DNA from: Bifidobacterium phasiani
GTDB taxonomy: Bacteria; Actinomycetota; Actinomycetes; Actinomycetales; Bifidobacteriaceae
Assembly: GCF_019331775.1 (NCBI RefSeq)
Contig: NZ_JAHBBD010000004.1
Location: 1-64,000, forward strand
Direction: 5' to 3'
DNA: 64,000 nucleotides
Program-made: the position numbers and the translations under genes
Shown: one piece after another, positions 28,671 through 37,449 of the stretch
How the letters are laid out: each line of letters opens with the position of its first letter
Position numbering within the stretch: position 1 is the first letter of the stretch
Notes under the pieces: model-generated
Database searches by the model: none
Told to the model about the DNA's origin: nothing
The model's input: only the letters and a program-made list of their open reading frames with translations

Positions 28671-30444
28671 TTACCGGATGTCGTCGTCCGCGCGGGCGAC
28701 GTCCACGACAGTGCCGTCGCGCATCGTCACGATGGCGCTGGCGTGCCCGGTCAGCCACGGGCTGGCCCGGTGCGTGACGATGACGGCGCAGCGGAACGCG
28801 CCGGCGATCACCCGTTCGAGCCGTTGTGCGGTGTCGGCGTCCAGTCCGGTGTCGAACTCGTCGAGCAGGCAGCACCCATAGCCCTGCGCGAAGACGCGGG
28901 CGAGCAGCAGCCGCTGCCGTTCGCCGCCCGACAACAGGTTGAGGCTGTCGTCCACGACCGCATCCAGCCCACGTTCCCGCGCCCACCCGCCCAACTGGGC
29001 GGCGTCGAGCGCCCGCAGCACCGCGGCGTCGTCCATGCGTTCGTCGAACAGCCTCACGTTCTCTCGGATCGTGTCATGGAACACATGGCTGTGCTGCGAC
29101 AGGTACCCCGGCCGCATCGGCGGGGCGTCGCGGCCCGTCGATGCGGCGTCGCGCATCCGCGCGATTCCCCGATAGTCGTCGTCGAGTCCGGCAAGCGCCC
29201 GCAGCAGCGACGATTTGCCGGCCCCGGACGGTCCACGCACGACGATGACGCCGTCCATCGGCAGATCGAGGTCGAACGCCCGACCGGCGCCGTGCAACCG
29301 CAGCGCGCGGCAGACGAGGCGGACCGTGCCCGCCGCTCCCCCGGCCGACGGTTCGCCCACGACGCCCGTGGAACACGTGCCGCTCGCCGCGGCATCCAAC
29401 GGGCCGGAGGACGGCGCTGCGGCAACCGGCACCGCTGCACCGCGCGATTCGGATGCCGGCACCGTGGTATCAGACGATTCCGGCGTCGAGCCGCAAGACG
29501 TCGCTCCGCCGCGATTCCACGATGCGACCTCACGTCGCAGTGCCGCCAGCGTCTCGCATCCGGCGTGCCATTGGGCGATCAGCCCTGACATCTGGAACAG
29601 CGGCACCGAGATGTTGCCGATCAGCGCGTACATGGCGACGATGCGCGCGACATCGAGGTTCCCGCGCATGACCAGCGCGCCGCCGATCAGCCAGATGCCG
29701 AAGATCAGCACATGGCTGAGCGCGTTGACCACAGCATCGACTCCGGTCTGCACCGCGGCGTCCGTTTCCGCCCTCTGCAGCCAGGATTCATTGCATCGGG
29801 CGAAGCGCTGCACGACCTGCCGGCCGCGGCCGAACAACCGCCAATCGGCCAGACCGCGCAACAGGTCGCCGAGGCGGGCGTTCAGGTCGTTTTCCGCCTC
29901 GACCAGACCGCCGCGGGCGCGTTCCACCCGGCTCCGCGCGGCGATCGGCACCAGCGCCATCGGCACGCATAGCACCAACGCGCACATGCCCAGCAACGGG
30001 CTTATCGCCATGATCGCGGCGATAGCGAAAGCGACCTGCGACGCCAGTATCAGACCATAGAGCCCCACGTCGATGAGGTCGGCCCTTGATCTGGCCCAGT
30101 TGGGCCGTCATCTGCGAAAGCAACCGGTCGGCGTCGATGCCCGCCAGTCCGGAAAGCGGCACGTCATCGAGACGCAAGAAGACGCGCGAACGCAGTTCGG
30201 CAAGCAGCCGACGCGCCAGCCGTTCGGCGCACGACTGCCGCCGCCAGTAGACCAGCGCCTCGACGGCGACCACCGCCACCGCCGCAGCGGCGCAGACGGC
30301 GAACCGTCGTCGCCCGCCGCCCTCGACGGCCCCGATCAGCGCCTGCAGCACGAACGCATCGGCCGATATCAGCATGCCCAGCACGACGGTGAGCACGCAG
30401 CACATGGCCACGAACCGTCGCTGGGCGCATAGGATGTCCTTCAT
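28671..30444 (-). pseudogene. ABC exporter (membrane domain fused to ATPase), single-base frameshift
   Basis: The gene reads as an ABC half-transporter of about 590 residues: an N-terminal membrane domain starting MKDILCAQRRF at 30444, and a C-terminal ATPase with Walker A GPSGAGKSS, signature LLSGGERQR, Walker B CLLDEFD and His switch VTHRAS. The frame breaks at about 30083-30085 within membrane domain 1. Removing one base of the CCC run (GGG on the coding strand) restores ...QIKADLIDVGLYGL..., a continuous transporter sequence. It is either a recent inactivation or a sequencing error. A low-complexity linker lies between the domains. Confidence 0.82.
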
Positions 30445-31527
30445 TGCATATACCCCAGTCATTCCGGGGCGTCGGTTCATCGTCGCCGTCGGGTGGCGCG
30501 GCATTCATGGCCGGGCGACGCCCATGGCGGGCGTGCCCATGGCTGACGCAATGCCTGATTGCACGGTATCCAGTTGGCGCGCGGCCCGGCCGGCACAATG
30601 CCCAGCCAACGCAATGCCTGCCCGCGCGGTGCTGGGCCGGTTGGCTATGGCGTCCCCAGCCGGCGCGGCACGCACTCCCCGGTCGTTTCCCGATGGGGCG
30701 TCGGTTCGGTAGCACTTGTGGCGGTACCTGTGCTACCGAACCGACACTGGGGATCACCCAGTGTCGGGTAAAACGCAGCCGCCCCGTTGTTTATCAACCA
30801 AAACCGACGCTGGCAGACACCGGGCCCCGCAACCATCGGACCGCAACCACCGACCCGCAACCACGGGCCTACGGTCACCTGCACCGCATCCACAGACCCA
30901 CGGTCACCGGGAACTGACGACAGCACGGTTGGTATCCGGAACGCCCGCAGCCACGGGCCCACGGTCACCGAACTGCACCACAGTCACCGGACGAAACCTC
31001 CGGACACGGTCACCGGACCACAGCCACCTGACAAGACCGGACCGACCACTGCTCGGGGACGCGTCCGAAACGGCCGCCGAACATGACGCCGGACTCTGGA
31101 CACGGGCGGACGCCGGAGAACGGCGAACGTACCCGGCCGTCAGGCAGGCGAAAGTCGGGCATGCGCAAGCGAACACAACCGCCCACCCTTGCGGCGGACG
31201 GGACGGCCGTGCCCTGAGACACGGCGACGATGGGGCGACGCCCCTCATCCTTCATTACGACAACACCGGCCGCAAAGGCCGGAATGCGAAACCAGACGGC
31301 GGCGCGCCCACGGGTGCGGGCGACGCGGGCCGACGATTCTGGTCACGCAACCGGATGGATGTCGAACAACAGCGCGTGGTACATAACAACCCCCAAATCG
31401 GATCCCGGGCGCGGCCATGCGGCACTCGCTCCGGAACCATGCCGATACTCCTGTGGTTCCAGACGAACCTCGTTCATCCTACCATCACACGACTCCGACA
31501 CGGGCGCGACCGCCCACGGAGCGCCCG
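30445..31527. other. About 1.1 kb with no convincing gene
   Basis: This interval between the ABC exporter and rel shows no frame with protein-like composition; the long open frames are rich in Pro, Arg, Thr and His and are not supported by start signals. It contains the stacked hairpins at 30700-30766 and degenerate repeats of CCACGGGCCCACGGTCAC type near 30857-30880 and 30945-30969. The rel stop codon lies at its right edge. Confidence 0.7.
30700..30766. repeat. Two adjoining perfect hairpins
   Basis: GTCGGTTCGGTAGCAC (30700-30715) pairs perfectly with 30730-30745 over a 14-nt loop. CGACACTGGG (30742-30751) then pairs with 30757-30766 over a 5-nt loop, sharing bases with the first hairpin so that the two are mutually exclusive at their junction. 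The sequence TTCGGTAGCAC resembles the GTAGGCAC box with one base missing. Confidence 0.75.
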
Positions 31528-33855
31528 CTACTGCATGCGGCGCAGGCGCGGCTCGGCGGAGTCCTTGGCGCCGGTGATGCGGTAGACGTCGAAGACGCCG
31601 TCGATCTTGCGCACGGCGGCCAGCAGCGTGTTCAGGTGCTGCGGGTCGGCCATCTCGAACGAGAACTGGCTGGTGGCCACGCGGTCGGCGCCGGTGGTGA
31701 TGTTGCCGGACATGATGTTGACGCCGTGGTCGGAGAGCACGCGCGTCACGTCGCTGAGCAGATGCGGCCGGTCGAGCGCCTCGACCTGGATCTTGACCAT
31801 GAACAGGCCCTTGGTGCTCGTCCACTGCACCGGCACGACGCGCTCGGGCTGGCGGCGCTGCAGGTCGATCATGTTCTGGCAGTCCGTGCGGTGCACCGAC
31901 ACGCCCTGGTTGCGGGTGATGAACCCGACGATGTCGTCGCCCGGCACCGGGGTGCAGCAGCGGGCCAGCTTGACCCACACGTCGCCCACGCCCTTGACCG
32001 AGATGCCGAGCGCGTTGGTCGGCTTCTTGCGTTCGGGGGCGCGCAGCGGCAGCAGCTCCTGCTCGGCCTCCTCGTCGACCTCGTCGCTGCCGGCGTCCTT
32101 GACCAGGTGGGCGATGACGTTCTGCGTGGAGACCTGGCCGTCGCCGATCGCGGCGAACAGGCTGTCGGGATTCGGATAGTTGAGCTCGTCGGCCACGCCG
32201 ATCAGCGCCTCGTTGGTCATCAGCGCGGAGACCGGCAGGTTGCGCTTGCGCATCGCGCGGGTCAGGTCGTCGCGGCCCTCCTCGATGGCCTCGCTGCGGC
32301 GCTCCTTGCTGAACCACTGGCGGATCTTGTTGCGCGCCTTCGGGCTCTTGACGAAGCTCAGCCAGTCGCGCGAGGGGCCGGCGGTGTCGGACTTCGAGGT
32401 CAGCACCTCGACGGTGTCGCCGTTCTCCAGCTTGGTGTCCAGCGGAACGAGGCGCCCGTTGACGCGCGCGCCCATGGTGCGGTGGCCCACCTCGGTGTGC
32501 ACCGCGTAGGCGAAGTCCACCGGCGTGGCCTCCGCGGGCAGGGACACGATCTTGCCCTTCGGCGTGAACACGTACACCTCGGCGGAGCCGAGATCCTCCT
32601 TGAGCGAGCCGAGGAACTCGTTGGAGTCCGGCGTCTCGCTGGTCCAGTCGGCGAGCTGCTGGATCCACTTGAGGTTGTCGGCCTCGCTGAGCTCCTGGTT
32701 CTCGCCGCTCTCGCGCCGCCGGTCGGCCTTGTCCGGCGAGCTGAGCGCGCGCCCGGCCTGGCCGTTGGCCTTGTACTTCCAGTGGGCGGCGATGCCGAAC
32801 TCGGCGCGGCGGTGCATGTCCCACGTGCGGATCTGGATCTCGACCGGCTTGCCGCCGGGGCCGACCACCGTGGTGTGCAGGCTCTGGTACATGTTGAGCT
32901 TGGGCATCGCGATGTAGTCCTTGAACCGGCCGGGCACCGGGCTCCAGCGCGCGTGCACCGCGCCCAGGGCCGCATAGCAGTCGCGGATCGAGTCGACGAT
33001 GATGCGCACGCCCACCAGGTCGTAGATGTTCTCGAAATCGTGCCCGCGCACGATCATCTTCTGGTAGATCGAGAAGTAGTCCTTCGGCCGGCCGGTGACG
33101 TAGGCCTTGATGTGCTGGGCGTCGAGGTCCTCGTTGATCTCGGCCAGGATCTGCTTGAGGTAGACGTCGCGCTGGCCGGCCCGGCGGGCCACCAGCACCA
33201 CGATCTCGTTGTAGATCTTCGGGTACAGGACCTTGAAGCTGAGCTCCTCGAGCTCGGTCTTGATGGCGTTCATGCCCAGGCGGTTGGCCAGCGGGGCGTA
33301 CACATCGAGCGTCTCGCGGGCCTTCTTCTGCGCGCTGGCGGTCTTGACGTAGCGCCAGGTGCGCGCGTTGTGCACGCGGTCGGCGAGCTTGACCACCAGG
33401 ACGCGCACGTCGCGGCTCATCGCCACGACCATCTTGCGGATCGTCTCGGCCTGCGCCGAGTCGCCGTACTCCATCTTCGAGAGCTTGGTGACGCCGTCGA
33501 CCAGGCCGGTGACGGTGTCGCCGAACTCGGCGCGGCACTGCTCCAGCGTGTAGTCGGTGTCCTCCACCGTGTCGTGCAGCAGGCCCGCGGCGACCACCAG
33601 CGGCCCCATGCCCAGGTCGGCGAGGATCTGCGCGACGGCGAGCGGGTGGATGATGTACGGCTCGCCGGACTTGCGGCGCTGCGGCGAATGCTGGCGCACG
33701 GCCCGCACGTAGGCGCGCTCGAGGATCCCCATGTCCTCGCCGGGGTGGTGCGACCGGCAGGCGGCCATGATCGGCTCGAGCGGATCGAGCGGATTGGCGC
33801 TGATCTCGCAGCCCAGCATACGAGCGGAGAAATGCTCACCATCGATGTCAGCCAT
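31528..33855 (-). CDS. rel: Bifunctional (p)ppGpp synthetase/hydrolase
   Basis: This is a 775-residue stringent-response enzyme. An N-terminal HD hydrolase domain has His70 and HDTVED at 94-99. The RelA/SpoT synthetase domain contains DLVGVRIIVDS. The TGS domain begins near VYVFTPKGKIVSLPAEATPVDFAYAVHTEVG, and a C-terminal ACT domain ends the protein. It makes and removes (p)ppGpp in response to amino-acid starvation. I chose the ATG at 33855, 10 bp after AGGAGG; an ATG at 33864 is too close to that site. It lies downstream of dut on the same strand. Confidence 0.95.
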   Translation of the reverse strand: MADIDGEHFSARMLGCEISANPLDPLEPIMAACRSHHPGEDMGILERAYVRAVRQHSPQRRKSGEPYIIHPLAVAQILADLGMGPLVVAAGLLHDTVEDTDYTLEQCRAEFGDTVTGLVDGVTKLSKMEYGDSAQAETIRKMVVAMSRDVRVLVVKLADRVHNARTWRYVKTASAQKKARETLDVYAPLANRLGMNAIKTELEELSFKVLYPKIYNEIVVLVARRAGQRDVYLKQILAEINEDLDAQHIKAYVTGRPKDYFSIYQKMIVRGHDFENIYDLVGVRIIVDSIRDCYAALGAVHARWSPVPGRFKDYIAMPKLNMYQSLHTTVVGPGGKPVEIQIRTWDMHRRAEFGIAAHWKYKANGQAGRALSSPDKADRRRESGENQELSEADNLKWIQQLADWTSETPDSNEFLGSLKEDLGSAEVYVFTPKGKIVSLPAEATPVDFAYAVHTEVGHRTMGARVNGRLVPLDTKLENGDTVEVLTSKSDTAGPSRDWLSFVKSPKARNKIRQWFSKERRSEAIEEGRDDLTRAMRKRNLPVSALMTNEALIGVADELNYPNPDSLFAAIGDGQVSTQNVIAHLVKDAGSDEVDEEAEQELLPLRAPERKKPTNALGISVKGVGDVWVKLARCCTPVPGDDIVGFITRNQGVSVHRTDCQNMIDLQRRQPERVVPVQWTSTKGLFMVKIQVEALDRPHLLSDVTRVLSDHGVNIMSGNITTGADRVATSQFSFEMADPQHLNTLLAAVRKIDGVFDVYRITGAKDSAEPRLRRMQ

Positions 33856-33929
33856 ACGCCCCATGCCTCCTCTCGTATGCACAATATCCTACCCGCGCCG
33901 TCCTGCGGCGACGCGGCGGAATGTCGCGG

Positions 33930-34406
33930 TCAGGACGCCACCCCGGTCGACCCGAAGCCGCGTTCGGCGCGGTCGGATCCGGGCAGCCGCTCGGCCTCGA
34001 CGAACCGGGCCTCGACGTAGCGCTGGATGACCAGCTGGGCGATGCGGTCGCCCGGGTGAAACACCGCCGTGTGCTCCGGGTCGAGGTTGATCAGCGGCAC
34101 CTTGATCTCGCCGCGGTAGCCGGCGTCCACCGTGCCGGGCGCGTTGAGCACCGTCACGCCCTGACGGGCGGCCAGGCCCGAGCGCGGATGCACCAGGCCC
34201 ACGTACCCGGCGGGCAGCGCGATGGCCACGCCCGTGGGCACCAGGGCGCGCTCGAACGGGCGCAGCGTGACCTCCACCGTGGTCGTCAGGTCGGCGCCGG
34301 CGTCCCCGGCGTGGGCGTAGCGCAGGCGCGCGGGGTGCTCGGGGTCGAGGGAGCGGACCAGGACCTCGGCGTTCTCGGGCTCGTTGTAGGACTCGACGAA
34401 GGCCAT
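33930..34406 (-). CDS. dut: Deoxyuridine 5'-triphosphate nucleotidohydrolase
   Basis: This is a 158-residue trimeric dUTPase. Motifs include AGDAGADL (motif 1), HPRSGLAARQGV (motif 2), GTVDAGYRGEIKV (motif 3), GDRIAQLVIQ (motif 4) and the C-terminal glycine-rich RGFGSTG (motif 5). It hydrolyses dUTP to dUMP, keeping uracil out of DNA. The ATG overlaps the DUF4193 stop by one base (TGATG), so the two are translated together. It is followed by rel. Confidence 0.95.
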   Translation of the reverse strand: MAFVESYNEPENAEVLVRSLDPEHPARLRYAHAGDAGADLTTTVEVTLRPFERALVPTGVAIALPAGYVGLVHPRSGLAARQGVTVLNAPGTVDAGYRGEIKVPLINLDPEHTAVFHPGDRIAQLVIQRYVEARFVEAERLPGSDRAERGFGSTGVAS

Positions 34407-34699
34407 CAGGCGGCGCACTCCCTGCACACCGGCTGGCCGTCGGCCGTGGTGTGGGCCAGCTGGCTGCGGTGCTTGACCAGGAAGCACTCGGAGCAGATGA
34501 ACTCGTCGCCCTGCATCGGGATGACGGTCACCGACGCGTCCTCGTTGCTCAGATCGGCCCCGGGCAGCTCGTAGTCCTCGGCGATGGCGTTCTCGTCGTC
34601 GTCGATGTCGCTGGAGTTGTTCTGGGCACCCTTGCCAAGCGCCTGCAGCGATTCCTCGTCCTCGTCCTTGTTGCGGGGGGAGTCATAGTCCTGAGCCAT
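34406..34699 (-). CDS. DUF4193 zinc-ribbon protein
   Basis: This 97-residue actinobacterial DUF4193 protein is acidic, and its C-terminal half carries a zinc-ribbon-like arrangement, CSECFLVKHRSQLA...CREC. It starts at ATG 34699 and overlaps dut by one base. It is divergent from sepH. Its function is unknown; the two Cys pairs suggest metal binding. Confidence 0.9.
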   Translation of the reverse strand: MAQDYDSPRNKDEDEESLQALGKGAQNNSSDIDDDENAIAEDYELPGADLSNEDASVTVIPMQGDEFICSECFLVKHRSQLAHTTADGQPVCRECAA

Positions 34700-34853
34700 G
34701 GATGTTCCTTTCGACGTGCGGTGCGACGTGGTATGCGCCACAGCATACATGACATGTACCCCGCATAGGATACACGATTTGAAATACTCGTAAAATACGA
34801 CACGTAGGGCACAATGGAATGTGGAACAAATCAACGAGGAAAGTGGTGCGCTC

Positions 34854-35813
34854 ATGACTGAACATCAGCCTGATCAAGCCCGGTTCGACCACGTCGACGA
34901 AACGGGTGCCCTGGTGTTCGCCGCGGGCGAGGCGAGGTTCGTCGTCCAGGTCGACGACACGCTGGAGCGCGCCATCCTCGAGGCCAAGCAGATCGCCTCC
35001 GAATCCGGCGGCGCCAGGCGCCGGCCGAGCGGCCAGTCCCTGCCGATCTCGCAGATCCAGGCGCTGATCCGCGCCGGGGCCGAGCCCTCCCGCGTCGCCG
35101 AGCGCTACGAGCTGAGCGAGGCGCTGGTGCGCCGCTTCTCCGCCGCCGTGGAGACCGAGAAGCAGTACGCCATCGAGCAGTTCCTGTCGGTCCCGGCGCC
35201 CAAGGACAGCCGCATGCACACGGTCTCCGATCTCATCGAACGCACGCTCGCCGCGGCGCGCGTGCGCCCCGGCGACGTGCAGTGGCGCGCGACACGCCGT
35301 GGGCTGGAGCCGTGGCGGATCTCGGCGCAGTTCACCTCGGCCGGGCGCACGATCCGGGCGGAATGGACCTGGAACATGCACGACAACGCCGTCGTGTGCA
35401 TGAACCGCACGGCCAAGATCCTGCTCGGCGAGCAGAACCTCGACAAGCAGGGCTCCACGATCTCCTCGCGCAAGGACGCCGCCCCGGGCGACGACGAGGG
35501 GTTCTCCGTCGCCATCGACCTGCCCGGCGACTCCGCACGTTCGGCGCGCATCGAGCAGGCCGTCTCGGCGTGGAGCGCGCCGGAGCCCTCGATGCCGGCG
35601 GCGAGACCGGAGCCCCGCACCCAGCCGGCGGCCGGCGACGCGGCCGGCGACGGCGACACGCCCCGCTCCCCCGCCTCCGAGGCGGGCGCCGACGGCGACG
35701 CGGCCGGCGGGCAGACCGAGCGACAGGACAACCCGCCCGCGACGAAGCCGGCCAAGCGCCGCTCCGGGCGTTCCGCGGTCCCCAGCTGGGACGAGATCCT
35801 GTTCGGCGACTGA
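34854..35813 (+). CDS. sepH: Septation protein SepH (DUF3071)
   Basis: This is a 319-residue protein. The N-terminal DUF3071 domain includes LPISQIQALIRAGAEPSRVAERYEL, a helix-turn-helix-like segment, and VQWRATRRGLEPWRISAQF. The C-terminal roughly 100 residues are low-complexity Ala, Pro and Asp, ending in SWDEILFGD. SepH in actinobacteria binds FtsZ and promotes Z-ring assembly. I chose the ATG at 34854, preceded by GAGGAAAG; a GTG lies 33 bp upstream. It is divergent from DUF4193-dut-rel. Confidence 0.9.
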   Translation: MTEHQPDQARFDHVDETGALVFAAGEARFVVQVDDTLERAILEAKQIASESGGARRRPSGQSLPISQIQALIRAGAEPSRVAERYELSEALVRRFSAAVETEKQYAIEQFLSVPAPKDSRMHTVSDLIERTLAAARVRPGDVQWRATRRGLEPWRISAQFTSAGRTIRAEWTWNMHDNAVVCMNRTAKILLGEQNLDKQGSTISSRKDAAPGDDEGFSVAIDLPGDSARSARIEQAVSAWSAPEPSMPAARPEPRTQPAAGDAAGDGDTPRSPASEAGADGDAAGGQTERQDNPPATKPAKRRSGRSAVPSWDEILFGD

Positions 35814-35838
35814 TTTCCGCGCCCCGCCGCACCTTGAC

Positions 35839-35996
35839 ACACATTGTGCATGCGGGACTACCGTGCCCAAGGGCGGAATCACGGGCTTCATGCACGCAGA
35901 TCTTCGCACACATTGTGCGCGCGGGACGACCGTGGCCGGGGGCGGAATCACGGGCTTCGCGTACCAGCATCTTCATACACATTGTGCGCGCGGGAC
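35839..35996. repeat. Three 69-bp direct repeats with ACACATTGTG core
   Basis: ACACATTGTG starts at 35839, 35908 and 35977, exactly 69 bp apart, and the intervening sequence is largely conserved (GGGAC, then GGCGGAATCACGGGCTTC). The third copy is only about 20 bp long. The core contains the palindrome CACA-T-TGTG. It lies between sepH and the convergent phosphodiesterase gene. Confidence 0.85.
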
Positions 35997-36107
35997 CCTG
36001 ATGACGCCCTCCCTATGCGGCGTCGGCATCGGCATCGGCGTTGTGGCCGGGCGCCCCGCCGCAGCGCGCGGCGGGCGGTCCCGCAACCGTTGGGCCGGGG
36101 AATCAGC

Positions 36108-37328
36108 TCAGGTCAGGTCGATCAGGCAGGGGATGTCCATCTCCAGCATCGTGCGCGAGCCGTGCACGCTGGGCAGCCGCGTCGCCGCGTCGCTCTGCGT
36201 GCGCGAGTCGACGATGGTGGCCGCCCCGAGCGCGTAGACCAGCACGTCGCCGATCATCGAGCCGGCGCGCGGGTCGAGCGGGCCGAACACGCCCTGCGAG
36301 CAGGCCTCCTCGCGCGTCATCACCAGCGCATGGCCGCCGAGGAAGGAGCGCCACCGCTCGGCCACCTCGCGCGCGTCCACGCCGTCCTCCACGTACAGCA
36401 TCGGGGCGCGGGCCTCGCCGCCGACCAGCGCCACGCCGCGGCGCAGCGCCTCGTGCTCGGCGATGTCGACGCGCAGCGCCGGGTCGGCGGCGATCATGCC
36501 GTGGTCGGCGCTGATCACGATCAGGGTGCCCCTGGGCACGCTGCGGTGCAGCAGCGCCAGCTGCGCGTCGATGCGCTCGAAGGTGCCGATCCACTTCTCC
36601 GAGTCCCAGCCGTAGGTGTGCCCGACCTTGTCGGCGTCGCGGATGTACAGGTACGTCAGTCCGGGCTCGGCGGCAGCCGCCGCGGCGACGCGCACCCGCT
36701 CGGCCGGCGCGACGTTGCCGATGTAGTCGCCGCCGCGCAGCGCCGCCTCCGTCAGCGGCGAGGCGGCGAACTTCGGCAGGCCGGAGCTGGTCACGCGCAC
36801 CCCCTGCGCCGTCAGACGCTCGAACACGGTGGGCTGGCGTTGCAGGTCGCGCGGGGCGATCGAGTCGCGGAACTGGATGAGCTGCGCCAGCCCGCCGGTG
36901 CGCGGGTTGCGCTGCGTGTAGCCGGTCATGCAGGTCAGCCCCGGGCAGGTGCCCGTGCCGAACGTGGACATCGCGGCCACGGTGGTGCTCGGCGTGCACG
37001 TGCTGATCGGGCGCAGGTTCGCGGGCTCGTTCATCAGCGAGCGCAGGTAGGGCGCGTGCCCGAGCCGCATCGCCAGGTTCCAGAAGCCCAGCCCGTCCAC
37101 CAGCACGACGACCGCGGAACGCGCGTCGGGCAGCCCGAGCGCCCGCTGCACCGCCTTCGGGTCGCGGTGGACCTCGGTGGGCACCGGGTGGCCGATCGCC
37201 GCGGACAGCGCGGGCAGCACGCCGGACAGGTGGCGCGCGCCGCCGCGCCCCCCGCCGCATCCGTCCCCATAACCCGCGACCGGCACCGGGCCCAGCAGCT
37301 CCTCCATCCGTGGCACATCAACGCTCAT
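36108..37328 (-). CDS. Alkaline phosphatase-superfamily phosphodiesterase/nucleotide pyrophosphatase
   Basis: This 406-residue protein has no clear signal peptide. The metal-binding pattern of type I phosphodiesterase/nucleotide pyrophosphatase is visible: [12 protein letters not shown], the nucleophile region [31 protein letters not shown] and VISADHGM. It probably hydrolyses a phosphodiester or nucleotide. The ATG at 37328 is the most likely start. This enzyme lies beside sepH and parC in the same order in many bifidobacteria, as I recall them. Confidence 0.88.
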   Translation of the reverse strand: MSVDVPRMEELLGPVPVAGYGDGCGGGRGGARHLSGVLPALSAAIGHPVPTEVHRDPKAVQRALGLPDARSAVVVLVDGLGFWNLAMRLGHAPYLRSLMNEPANLRPISTCTPSTTVAAMSTFGTGTCPGLTCMTGYTQRNPRTGGLAQLIQFRDSIAPRDLQRQPTVFERLTAQGVRVTSSGLPKFAASPLTEAALRGGDYIGNVAPAERVRVAAAAAAEPGLTYLYIRDADKVGHTYGWDSEKWIGTFERIDAQLALLHRSVPRGTLIVISADHGMIAADPALRVDIAEHEALRRGVALVGGEARAPMLYVEDGVDAREVAERWRSFLGGHALVMTREEACSQGVFGPLDPRAGSMIGDVLVYALGAATIVDSRTQSDAATRLPSVHGSRTMLEMDIPCLIDLT

Positions 37329-37449
37329 ACCGCCATTCAATCACCGCAGGGCGAAAAAGGCCCCCGCGCCCGGACCGCATGTCGGACGCTTGGCGGGGCG
37401 GTCGGATAATATGGTTCGGTTCGCAAGTCAGTCGTTGGGAGCTTCATCT

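Noticed and set aside
28671-30444. Programmed ribosomal frameshift in the ABC exporter
   Set aside because: The break site lacks a slippery heptamer and downstream structure; a one-base indel explains it more simply.
30716-31585. 289-codon plus-strand frame in the gene-free 1.1 kb
   Set aside because: Composition is dominated by Pro, Arg, Thr and His, the frame runs into the 3' end of rel on the opposite strand, and there is no ribosome binding site.
35839-35996. Possible CRISPR array in 69-bp repeats
   Set aside because: Repeat units are contiguous without unique spacers, only three copies exist, and no cas genes are present.
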